Source of the DNA: Ceraceosorus guamensis
Taxonomy: Eukaryota > Basidiomycota > Exobasidiomycetes > Ceraceosorales > Ceraceosoraceae
Direction: 5' to 3'
Assembly: GCF_003144195.1 (NCBI RefSeq)
Contig: NW_020290011.1
Location: forward strand, 1-64,000
Length of the DNA stretch: 64,000 nt
Below the pieces are notes generated by a model, which did not search any database, was not told where the DNA came from, and saw only the letters and a program-made list of their open reading frames with translations. The position numbers were made by a program, and so were the translations under genes. Each line of letters opens with the position of its first letter. The first letter of the stretch is position 1. Below are positions 54,826 through 64,000 of this stretch, one piece after another.

Positions 54826-57800
54826 TCAGAAGGTGGGCGAAGTGATGATGAAGCAATTCGTCTCGTTCCTCTTCACCCACCTCACCACCGAATTAGCGAG
54901 CGCCACGAGGGCGGATTTGGATATGTGAGGCGAAGCGGTCAGGTAGAGTTCGAAGGTGGGCGTTTGCCATGCGTAGACGATCTCCTTTGTACCCTTGAGC
55001 AGATGCTGTTGGTGTTGCTGTTGCGAGGGGCGAGGGGGAGTGGGACGGACAGGTAAGACGCTTGGAGGAACGTATCTTTCTGATTTGGTCGGTTCCGACG
55101 CTGCAGACACCGCGCTGACTGGTCCTGTAGTGCTCGACGCGTCTGCTTCTGGGTCGCCCGGCACATGCTCATCGTCTTTGTGCTCTGTGACTTTGCCTCC
55201 ATTCCCTGCCTTTGCCTTCTTCCTTTTAACAGCAGCAGAAGCAGGATGCAACATTTCCCAAGCTTTGGTATAGAGCAAAATCAACCTCTTGTGCTCATCG
55301 CTTCCGACCACATAAGGATCTTCGAAGCGACAAGCGGTGATCTGAAAGTTTGCTCTCCACTTGAAGAAAAAGTGTCGAAGTCCAGCAGCTGCTGGCAGAT
55401 CGTCTGCCGAGTAGCTCTCGTGCGGCAAGGCGCTCACAAGACTGTTGAGCAAAGAAGTCTCTTTCAGAGATTGCAGCACCTTGTTGCGCCACGAAGAGAG
55501 CGAAAGGAAACCTTCACGGTCGGCCGTGATCATGACCAGAGCTAGTTGTGGAGTTCTCGCCTTGACGGATCGCTTCGATGCGATGCTTGTGCCGTCTTCG
55601 TCCAAGTCTTCTTCGGACGCATCTAGGAAGGACACGTGCGCGTGCAGGAAACCCTCGGGCGCAAACTTGGGTAGACAAATGGGGATCCAGCTTTCAGAAC
55701 CGCTTTCCCGCAGCGCTTTGGTACCGTAGACGGTGTTGACAATGATGGCCGAGTCAACGGGGTGCACCGAGTGTTGTTTGGGTCGAGCAATGGTGATGAT
55801 CTTTTCCTTTGCCAGCAAGATTATGTAGAGCAACTGATCAGGTTTTGACTTTTTGTCGGGCACCAAGCGATTGGCCACGTCGTCCCTGGTAGAAGCTGAC
55901 AATCTCAGCGGTTGCAAAGCTCCGAGGGGAATAGACACGTCCACCTGCATACGACCAATCAGCGCATCCAAAAGCCCATCCGTACCCTCCAACATTCTCC
56001 TCAAGTCGAAATTGGCGGCGCGCGCAAAGAGTCGCTTGAGCTGCGCCGCAGAGACAAGCCCGATGACGCCCCGATGAAGGTGCTCCAAGTGCATTCTGCG
56101 CGTCTCTTGCCCTTCTCCCCAAGCAGAAACGCATACCAAGTACAATGGCGATCTCAAGAGATACGTGATTTGCTCCCTCTCTTTTAATCTGAGTATTTCG
56201 CGAGACTTTAGCTCCAGCGTTCCCTCTGCCGCTTCTTGATAATTGGAGACGAGAGCTTGGAGGATGGCGCACTTCTGCGTTGCCCGCTCATCCTCCTCAT
56301 CGTCCACTTCTCTATTGCGACCTCTGAGCTCATCCACCTTCCTTTCGTCCTCTTCCTCATCCACGTCACCATTCTCCGGGGCTTCTCCCTTCTCCAACCT
56401 CTCTTGCCGCCTCGCCGTAGACTCGGCCGCGAGCTTCTTGCGCAGCGCAATGACACAAGCGCTCCGTCTGGCTCGCGCACAAGAGAGAGCGCTTACGTAG
56501 ATTGGCTTACCAGCAGCGCTCAGTACATAATATTCGCGCTCAGGAAAAGCCGCTCGAGCACTCTGCGGGTCGGTATCTGCTTGCGTCGCTCCTGATGCAT
56601 ACGCTTCAGAGTAGTCTGTCACAAACGAGAACAGGTGCAGGCTGTCAGCCGCGCGAGAAGTGCTTCACAGCTCTACTTTGCGTTTCCCGATGTCGTTGAA
56701 ACTGACCATGCTCGATAATATTCCTAAACCTCTCCTCCTTTGCGCGTATATTTTCCCTCTTCTGCGCTTCCAACTGCAACCTCTTCTGTTCCGCTGTTTC
56801 CTCTTCTTGCACCGAACTTGCAGGCTTGTTGCTGCTCTGGTGATCCGCCTTGCCTTTCGTCGTGCCAGGCCCAGATCTGCTCGAGCGATTCGATTTGGAC
56901 GAGACAGGGACTGGAAAAGAGCCCCTGGGCAAGTTCGAAGCATGGGCAGAAGCAGGGGTAGACTGCATCTTCGTCTGAGTATTTTCGAAGTTACGCGGGC
57001 TGCTGTTGCTAGTCGACGCCTCGACAGATGTCCCACCTTTCCTCTGCGACGTCTCCCTGGACCCAGGTCTCGCACCCTGATCCTCATTCTGACCCGGCTT
57101 TGTTTTAGACTGATCGGTCGATGACTGTCCCCACCATCTGCCCCTCACGAAGCCCGAGGCAGAGAGGGAAGATCCGCTTATGCCAGATGCTAGCCCGCTC
57201 AGATCTGCTCCACTGCGCAGGGTGGACAGTCCTGGCATGCTAGGTATGCTCCATCTCCATCCCGAGCTAGGGTCTGAGGCAGAGCCAGAGGCAAGGCTCG
57301 ACGTCGATGTCGACTGGGTTTTCTCAAAACTCTTTTGGCCGGCTGCATCGATCGAGTACTGATCCATGGCGGTCTTGTTACCTTTACCCTCTGTACCAAC
57401 CTCGCCATGGGACCGAGATGCAGCTTGATGATCGAGCGTCTCAGCAAGTCCTTGCTTGCCGCTCGTCCCTGCCGACCCTTTTGCCTCCTCATCTTTGCTC
57501 TGTGCCTCTATCGCACTTTCTGCCTCTTCCGAGCCCGGCGCTTCTGAGGCAGAAGCGGATAGGTCTGCGCGAATAGCGCTCATCAATCTCGACTTGAGCA
57601 CGTCGGGTCTTTTGTGACCCTCCTCCTTTTCAACATCCGTTCCATCCCCGTGGCTCTCCGTCGCCTCTGCCGCAACTTGTCCCGTCGCATCTTCTGCATT
57701 TTCTTTACCTTTACCCTTTCCCTTGCTACGGCCATTCAGACTCGCCTCACCCTTCTCTCCTGTTGGCAATGCAGAAAGAAGCGTAGAGACGCCCCCCGCC

Positions 57801-58129
57801 AACTCGTCCGACAAGCCCACTTGGGCCTTTCCCGTCCCCGTCGCGCTGCTTCCCTTCACACTCCTTGGCGCTCCTGCTGCTCCAGCAACTCTGGAAGGAC
57901 TGAAAGTCGCGTATGATCTGGCGGACCTTGTAGAAGTTGGCGAACTGGGTCTCGACTTTGTGTGCTGGCTTGGACCAGCGAGGCTGTTGGAGTGGAGATG
58001 TTGAGGAGAAGAGAGGGATCGGATCAGAGTTGGTGGAGGAAACAAGGCAAAAGTGGAAGTGGCGGAGGGGGATGCGGGGTCGTAATCGATGGGCGCATCG
58101 CTGACATCAAGATTCGTTGCAGTTTCCAT
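54826..58129 (-). CDS. MON1: Vacuolar fusion protein MON1
   Basis: Exon 1 58129-56707 and exon 2 56615-54826 give 1070 residues; if a further 60-nt in-frame intron (56496-56437) is removed, 1050. The longin-type region starts REYYVLSAAGKPIY, typical of MON1, then ILQALVSNYQE, REQITYLLRSPLYLVCVS, LHRGVIGLVSAAQLKRLF and, near the end, GLRHFFFKWRANFQITACR. MON1 with CCZ1 is the guanine-nucleotide exchange factor that activates Rab7/Ypt7 for fusion of late endosomes and autophagosomes with the vacuole. The N-terminal 490 residues are disordered, Ser-rich, far longer than in yeast, and end in a charged helix. Two low-complexity insertions lie in the C-terminal half. Confidence 0.92.
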
Positions 58130-58892
58130 GTTGGCAAAATGAGTCCAGACGTGTGGGGCATTCGAGAGGCGAATGAGTTATGGATTGTCTGGCTTGGCTG
58201 GGTGCATTGACATTGACACTCGTGGATGTTCTCGTGCGCTGGATCATGAAGACTTGGAACTTTCACGAGTTGAAGCCAAGAAGCGCATGTGCCGGGTCGT
58301 GAAGTCATGACAGCCTGGCTGTCAATCAAACGCAAAAGCGAATCGTGAATGTGGTGGTTCGTAGAATGAAGTCACAGTGAGCGTCGTTACGTATTCAAGA
58401 GTCGTGAGTGTTGGTTTCTATGCGCGCGAATCGCGCATACATGCGCTCCTCCCATACCCAGCCCTGCACGCGCGCGACGCCGCACCACCACCAAGGACAC
58501 ACCCGTCGTACACGTGCTCTCCACTCGATCAAGATCGAGTGTCAAGTGTCTCGTCATACCGATCAAGTCGTCCCTCTACGCCCAACATGGCAGGGGATTC
58601 GGAGAAAAGCAATGGACCAGTCATTTCGCTACAACATCAAGTCAAGTCTCGACATCGTCGTGTGCTTTCCCATCTCTCGCACACCTGCAAGTCTCACCTC
58701 ACCACCACTGCGCAGTGGATGGATTTGCAAGAGCGTTGGAAAAGGCGTTTCAGTCCAGTTCAGACCGATATGCAGAATCGAGACACTCTTGATCGGCGTA
58801 TTGTATACATCATGGTACCTGTGCCCCACGTGCGACGAGCATGACGCAAGACTGCATTCTGTTTTGCCTCATTTGCCTCTGTTTTGCGACGC
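58130..58892. other. Intergenic region between MON1 and zeta-COP
   Basis: No gene is supported. It holds the MON1 promoter and an AGAGTCGTGAGTG site (58389-58401). Confidence 0.55.
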
Positions 58893-60057
58893 CTAAATCC
58901 CACCCTGCAAGATACGCTGTGCCACTCTTTCTTTGACCTGTATAGGTGAGAGGGTAGTGGGCATGCTTGGTGTCAGTGGAGAGATCGGTAATCGGATCAT
59001 TGCGTTGACGCGTGGCAGGCACCTCTTGCCCAGACGGATCACCCTCTGCCCCCGTCTTGCAGACTCCGCTGCTTTCCAATCACCCACCACGACGCACAAG
59101 GACCCGAGTAGCCTTGCTTTGCCTTCCCTCGACGAGCACAGACCTCACATGATTTGACATGACCACGTCTTTCAACCAACCTCTCGCCTGGCCCCCAGCT
59201 CATCGCCTGCACACTCACGGAAGAGTAAAAGTTGGACAAGGTTTGCTCGTTGATTTGCGGCATCTCTGTCACGTCTGGACGAGGTCTAGAGACTCTAGAA
59301 GCGATCGTCATGCTGTCCATCTCCAATATAATTCTAGCGATTTACCATCAACGGCAGCATTTGACAAGGTGGAAGGATCGCTTCAGCATGGCCATTGGTC
59401 ATCACGCCTCTTTCTGTACGTCGTACCACGCATCACGACTCACCCATCATCCACGCTCTCGTCGATGGCCAACGTTACCAAATCCAAATTCTCTAGAACC
59501 GCACGTCGATCGATCTGGCCGTGTTGCAAGAGCGCAGCGATGGAGTCGTACAGACTCGAGAGCAGAGATGAGAGCATCAGCTCATTCTCCCCCTGAGGAC
59601 CCACGACGTAGAGTATGACGTCCAAAGAAGCTCGGAAGAGGACGAGATGCGAATCGTAGAGGATCACATCGCCTGTGGAAAGGTTTCGTTGTCAGCATCA
59701 CACTGGTCGACCTTCGCATTACATTACCCTATGCAGGTCATGTGACCGGCATACGTCGGCCTAATCGCAACACCACACCATACCGCAATGGCGAGATCAA
59801 GCCGAGCACTCACCAGCAGCCCGTCTAGTCTTTTCCCATACAGCCTTTTCAAAAGCCTTTTGTTCCCTCAGCGTTGCAAAATTGTTCTTGGCGTTCAATT
59901 GAGGAGGTAAGCCGCTCGCTGTCGCATGTGCTGGAGCGCCGGATTGAGATTGAGGCTGTGCATGAGGAGGTTCGTAGTACTTTGCTACGATGCGCGATCC
60001 ATCCGAGGCGTCCAAAAGCAGGATGGCGGTGGTCGAGTATAGCGTTAGGTTAGACAT
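58893..60057 (-). CDS. RET3: Coatomer subunit zeta
   Basis: Four exons (60057-59814, 59672-59444, 59333-59219, 58937-58893) give 210 residues. The protein opens SNLTLYSTTAILLLDASDGS, followed by AKYY, then QKAFEKAVWEKTRR, ENELMLSSLLSSLYDSI and LVTLAIDESVDDG followed by GIILEMDS, matching zeta-COP through its longin fold. It ends VKERVAQRILQGGI. Zeta-COP pairs with gamma-COP in the COPI coat on Golgi-to-ER vesicles. A Gln/Pro/Ala insertion (about residues 30-55) is unusual. The last intron is 281 nt, the longest in the window; the 45-nt final exon matches the family's C-terminal helix, which supports it. Confidence 0.92.
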
Positions 60058-60729
60058 TGTGATCTGTGATGTCGATCACAGTGGACAAGAAGAGCAGGCT
60101 TTGCTGTGCTGATGGAGATTTCTTCACGCTAGAATCAGGTCACTTTGGCGAACGGCGTTGCGAGCCTCGATTGCTGCGGGATGCCTATGCGGCTTTGACA
60201 GCCGAGAGTTCAGCGCAAGCGACCCGTGCAGTGGATGTCGCGGCTTATGATCTGTGTCTTGATCTTTGTGCGGGTGAAGAAAGAGAAGGCGAGGATGTGA
60301 CAAGGTGGGAGAGAGCAAAGGTGCGAGTCGAGCCGAACACATCCAAACGCTATGCATCACACCTCATGATGGCTGCTGTTGGCGACGTGGTGGATACGTC
60401 ACGTGTTCGTGCACGGACGCATCAGACTTGCGTGCAGGTTTGGCGCGTTGTCTTGACTGCAACGCACGACCTGCATGCATGCATGCAGAAGCGTGCACCG
60501 CCCCGCGCGACCGCTTCAGAACTGCGCTGCGCCCCTGTTGCTCTTCCTGCGCTTCTTCTCCCCATCCATCCATCCATCCACCGTTGGATGCAACAGGACT
60601 TCACAAAGCAGGTCCATCCAGCCTGCTCGCTCTTTCAAGAGATCCCTTGCACCACCTGATCACTTCACCCATTCACCTGCTCGCCCGGCGCGGGCTCACA
60701 CGCTGATCGAGCAACCAACCAGCTCCATC
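60058..60729. other. Divergent promoter region between zeta-COP and the bestrophin-type gene
   Basis: No gene is supported. A GTCACGTGTT string (about 60400-60409), a TGCATGCATGCATG run (60472-60485) and a short CATC repeat (60562-60581) are present. Confidence 0.6.
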
Positions 60730-62759
60730 ATGTCGAGCTCCACCCTGGCGCCTCCCACAGCGGACTCATCGCGCTCGTCCAATGTCAATGCTGCGTCGTC
60801 CGGCGAAGACTCGCTGACATCTCTGCGTCATCGCCTTCGACTCAATTTACCACCTTCTTCAGCTCACGCCGCTCCAGAAGAGGTCAAATCGTTCGAGATG
60901 TTGAGCTTGGAGAGGGAAGGGCAAAAGAGGAAATTGAGGCTTGGTAGGATGTGTGAGTAGCTTCCCATAGCGCTTGCATGTATGCACTGCTACTGTGTGC
61001 TTTCTGATGAGGTCACTCAGCTGAAAGGTAAAGTCATGCTGCCTCTTCCCACACTCCTGCTTGCCTAGCCTTTTTCAAGGATGCGCTGCACCTTCGATCA
61101 TCCGTCGTCTTCTCCGTACTGCCCACCTTGATTCTGCTCATGCTGTTCGCATACCTGGTAGCAGCCGCAAATTTGCGCTACGGCAAGCAATGGACCGCCT
61201 CTTCCGTCATCATAGGACCTTTGTCTGTAGTCTTTGGTCTCTTGATCGTCTTTCGCAACGGAACGTCTTACGATAGGTGGTTCGAAGGAGCTAAGGATTG
61301 GCAAAACTCTCTCTCGGATGTCAGAAGCTTGGCCAGATTCGTTTGGATCAATTGCGATTTGGAGACGCTCAAAGGGGATGATGCAAAGGATTGGGAGGAG
61401 AGGAAAAGAGTACACGTGCAGAGGAAAAAAGAGGCCATCAGATTGCTGGCGCTGTTTTTGTACGCTACCAAGGTGAGTGTGCCACTGTCAGTGATCGAGG
61501 CGCCGTTGTCGGTGTGCATCAGCGCGTGACTGATGTTCATCGCGCCCGTCAGCATCACCTTCGAGCGGAGCACTCTCTCGATCAAGACGATTACGAGGGC
61601 TTGTTATCGCCTGGTCTGAAGGCTGCATACGAGCGCACTCTTACTCGCGGCTCGCGCCTCTCCACAACGTTCAACTCCGTCTCCGCACCCACCACACCTC
61701 GCTCGTCTTTTCTGGGTCGATCGCGAGGCGGTGTCACAGCGGATAGCGAGACGGCGCCGCTTTTGTTGGACGACGAAGAAGCATCGTCGGAGCCTCTGTC
61801 CTACCAACTCCTAGCAGCTTCGCAAGGCATCTCCCTACCTCATTTTGTGCTACTGCAATTTGGCAAGTATCTGGCCAAAGCGAGAAGGAGGGGATGTTTC
61901 GAAGATGCGGGAGCTCCTAGCTTTGCGATGATCAACACGCTGCTTAATCAGCTCACTACTAGCCTGGGAAATCAGGAAAGAGTCGCTACCATGACTATTC
62001 CTGTCGTATATGGGTCAGTTGCCAGATGACATGCTCGGACGACCTCATCATGCGTCCCTTCGACGTCGACTGACCACAAGCGAGCTGATGTGAACTCCCA
62101 CAGTATCCATCTCAAACAGTCTACTTTGCTGTATTTGCTCGCTCTGCCGTTTGTACTGGTCAGCGAATGTGAGGGCGCCAGCTACGGGCAAGATGTTACA
62201 TCGCTCGACATACTCACATCGTCAGTCTCCTTCCTCACCGATACGCAGTATCGTGGAGAGTTGTTCCCGTAAGTCTGGAAGTCGAGAGGAAAGCTACCCG
62301 AGCACATGCTGAAGTGTTCGTTCTGCAGTTTGTCGGACTCGTCGCTTTCACCCTTGTGGGCTTAGAAGGTATCGCTTCCGAAATAGAGGTGAGCGGAGCT
62401 GCAACTCGTTCGGTGCCTTTACACTACAAGTTGCGCGAATTTCCCCTTGACGATTTGACATTCTGCACGCCCAACGCTTCTTTTCCCCAGAGACGTGAGT
62501 GCCAGAGCATCAGCTTGTCATGGATACCCTCGCGAACCGCTCATACCATTTGCATATCTTCTCGACAGCGTTCGGCAAAGATCCGTCGGATCATCCGCTC
62601 GATATGAGTGCTGCGCTCTTCAGGCACGAAATTGGTCAGTCATCGAACGCATTCGTTAGGGTGCTCGTCGCACTTGCATTCTGACACACAATGCGCCCTT
62701 CTGCAGAGGTCATGATGCGCGTCGAACCTGGCGGAATTCCGGAGGAAGATGTATTGTGA
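60730..62759 (+). CDS. Bestrophin / UPF0187-family anion channel
   Basis: Nine exons (60730-60952, 61069-61472, 61553-62013, 62104-62168, 62249-62268, 62329-62388, 62491-62494, 62569-62634, 62707-62759) give 451 residues. Family blocks: RNGTSYDRWFEGAKDWQN, LARFVWIN, ALFLYATKHHLRAEH, IPVVYGIHLKQSTLLYLLAL, SELSWRVVPFVGLVAFTLVG, and GIASEIERPFGKDPSDHPLD. The last corresponds to the conserved SEIExPFGxDPNDLPLD of this family. These are multi-pass chloride-type channels of plasma or organelle membranes. A Ser/Thr-rich insertion (about residues 220-295) lies between membrane pairs. Two exons are tiny (20 and 4 nt); without the 4-nt exon neither the frame nor the conserved Pro-Phe-Gly is restored. 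Confidence 0.9.
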
Positions 62760-63175
62760 GGGACACACAACCTGTTTCGCGTTGATTTGCCATCTCTGGC
62801 AACGCCAATCACTGCAATATACATCTCTCGACTCCATTGGGAGCGTGTTGGTGTCGGCATTCGAAGAGTTGGGTCCGAGGATCATTTCGAACTTTCGCGA
62901 AGGACACGAAGGCAAATGATTTGCAAATGCGTGCAAAGAAAGAGTACAAAGGGGCCCGGGGGGGGGGGGGGGGGTCCGAGAAATGTGCCGAGGAAGACAA
63001 AAAGACGGGAGCAGTCTCGGGAGGAATTTCGCCAGTCGGGCGGCGCAGAGAAGACGAATCGGACGGCCGAGGAGCAAAAAGAATGTGGGTATTTATAAGG
63101 AGCGTCATGTCTCGCAGAGTGAGCTGTGAGCTACGATCGCGGTAGTGATGGTGCGCGCGGGGGAGAGCGTCAAGT
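62760..63175. other. Intergenic region with G17 tract between convergent genes
   Basis: No gene is supported in these 416 bp between two converging genes. It contains a run of 17 G (62958-62974) preceded by GGGGCCC, and a TATTTATAAG string (about 63090-63099). Confidence 0.65.
62958..62974 (+). repeat. G17 homopolymer
   Basis: Seventeen consecutive G, a strong candidate for G-quadruplex formation and for length error in assembly. Confidence 0.95.
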
Positions 63176-64000
63176 TCAGGCAATCACACCGCTACCGACT
63201 TTGGCGATAAAGTCTGCCGAGTAGATTGAAGAGTTTTCTTGACGACCGAGGGTCTGTTTACGATTGGCGAGAAGAACATCGAGGTGGTTGTAGCCGTCGC
63301 AAATGACGTGGTTTCCAAGATCGCCGAATTGACCTCCGACGGCGAGACCTTCGCTGCCCACGACGTTGAGGATGGGTCGTTTGGTGTAGCCGTCCAGATG
63401 CAGCGCCTTGGGCATCACATTTTTCGAGCCGAGGTTTTGAAAGAGGACGTCGGTGGTGGTGCGCGTTGCGTAGTAGTGCTCGGTGAAGTCCAGAGGTGCT
63501 TCGGAGAGGGATCGAGAGAGGTCAGAGATGGATGAGACTTCAAATTTGGCCTTGGTGAAGGGCTGCCCATTGTTCGCCTTGTCCACATTGGAGCCGTCTT
63601 CTTTGATCTGATCGTAGTCTAGCCACTCGTACAGCGGTCCATTGCCTTGACCTAGGAAACCAGCGTCTGAGGGTACGCCGAGCGGGTATGGACTGGAGAG
63701 TGGCAGCATCGAAGCAGCTTGGGATTCGTTCGACGGCAGAGCGAATGGCGAAGCTCCGACTGGGAAACTCCTCTCTTCGATCTTTCCTCCCGTACCGAAC
63801 CCGACGGAAGCTTGGAGAAAGGCGAAACCTTGGCTACGGTCAGAAAGGATCGCTCCTACCAGCGCTTCGTTCGTCGCGCGAAGGTTGAAAGCGGATGGAA
63901 AAAAGGTGGCGAATTGAGCTACGGTTTTGGAGAAGAAGAATTGAGCGGCAGAAGTGATGGTGGGTGTGCGCGGCAGGCCTTTGACGTCGGCTTCGGCTTT
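63176..64000 (-). CDS. Alpha/beta-hydrolase-like protein, C-terminal part; runs off the window
   Basis: The minus-strand frame is open from the window edge at 64000 to a stop ending at 63176, about 274 residues with the N-terminus outside. Blocks include QFFFSKTVAQFATFFPSAFN, NGPLYEWLDYDQI, PILNVVGSEGLAVGG and GNHVICDGYNHLDVLLANRK; the last has the His expected of a catalytic triad (compare NHLD in acid lipases). The Ser elbow should lie upstream, beyond the window. Several N-glycosylation sites suggest secretion. The exact family (lipase, esterase or other) cannot be fixed from this part. Confidence 0.72.
   Translation of the reverse strand, partial: KAEADVKGLPRTPTITSAAQFFFSKTVAQFATFFPSAFNLRATNEALVGAILSDRSQGFAFLQASVGFGTGGKIEERSFPVGASPFALPSNESQAASMLPLSSPYPLGVPSDAGFLGQGNGPLYEWLDYDQIKEDGSNVDKANNGQPFTKAKFEVSSISDLSRSLSEAPLDFTEHYYATRTTTDVLFQNLGSKNVMPKALHLDGYTKRPILNVVGSEGLAVGGQFGDLGNHVICDGYNHLDVLLANRKQTLGRQENSSIYSADFIAKVGSGVIA

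Noticed and set aside
60066-60659. 197-codon open frame between zeta-COP and the bestrophin-type gene
   Set aside because: It overlaps the divergent promoter region, shows no conserved segments and ends in simple CATC repeats.
1-64000. tRNA genes, rRNA genes, CRISPR arrays, transposons or retroelements
   Set aside because: I looked for tRNA box B-like strings, terminal repeats, transposase or reverse-transcriptase motifs and regular spaced repeats and saw none I could defend; a dedicated search could still find a tRNA.

Overview
This window is the left end of a fungal chromosome. It opens with six copies of the C-rich telomere repeat (AACCCT) and then carries a dense set of intron-rich genes. 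The introns are mostly 50-110 nt with GTGAGT-like donors and CAG/TAG acceptors, the base composition is moderately GC-rich, and the gene set is fungal (HET-C, MON1, MPP10, RAI1, zeta-COP, fungal MFS and aquaporin types). This suggests a basidiomycete. I lean towards the smut side (Ustilaginomycotina/Exobasidiomycetes), but that is inference from style and not proven. For almost every gene the exons I assign add up to a whole number of codons, which is an internal check on the models.

Layout. 1-4.9 kb: telomere, a reductase gene cut by the telomere, a non-coding stretch, an ATCC microsatellite and het-C. 5-11.2 kb: two minus-strand carbohydrate genes, a secreted aldose-1-epimerase-like protein and a large GH31 enzyme that reads as an alpha-1,4-glucan lyase. 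12.3-19.1 kb: isovaleryl-CoA dehydrogenase, RAI1/DXO nuclease and a DHA1-type MFS exporter, all minus. 20.6-23.9 kb: three small signal-peptide proteins of unknown function. 25-30 kb: an SV2-like MFS transporter and an aquaporin. 31-32 kb: an orphan open frame with a Zn2Cys6-like cluster, hairpins, a minisatellite and a poly-C tract. 32.4-45 kb: NRDE/TANGO2 protein, SNAPc subunit 3, a short-chain dehydrogenase, SARAF, a dienelactone hydrolase and a GPI-type GH16 glucanase. 45-63 kb: MPP10, an uncharacterised membrane protein, an alpha/beta-hydrolase-like protein, a GGQ release-factor-like protein, MON1, zeta-COP and a bestrophin-type channel. The window closes inside another alpha/beta hydrolase.

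How it fits together. The telomere-proximal 23 kb is enriched in surface, secreted, transport and carbohydrate genes, as expected of a subtelomere. The distal part holds conserved housekeeping genes for rRNA processing, snRNA transcription, vesicle traffic, vacuole fusion and mitochondrial translation. Nothing here looks like an operon, a CRISPR array, an rRNA locus or a recognisable transposon. Intergenic regions are up to 1.5 kb long and share a repeated short vocabulary (ACTCACGACTC-like strings, TGACTCA-like strings and TCACGTGA palindromes).

Most notable observations: a gene healed by telomere addition; the glucan lyase next to a mutarotase-like gene; a 4-nt microexon in the bestrophin gene; a possible in-frame junction between the hydrolase and the GGQ protein; and the hairpin-bearing zinc-cluster locus.
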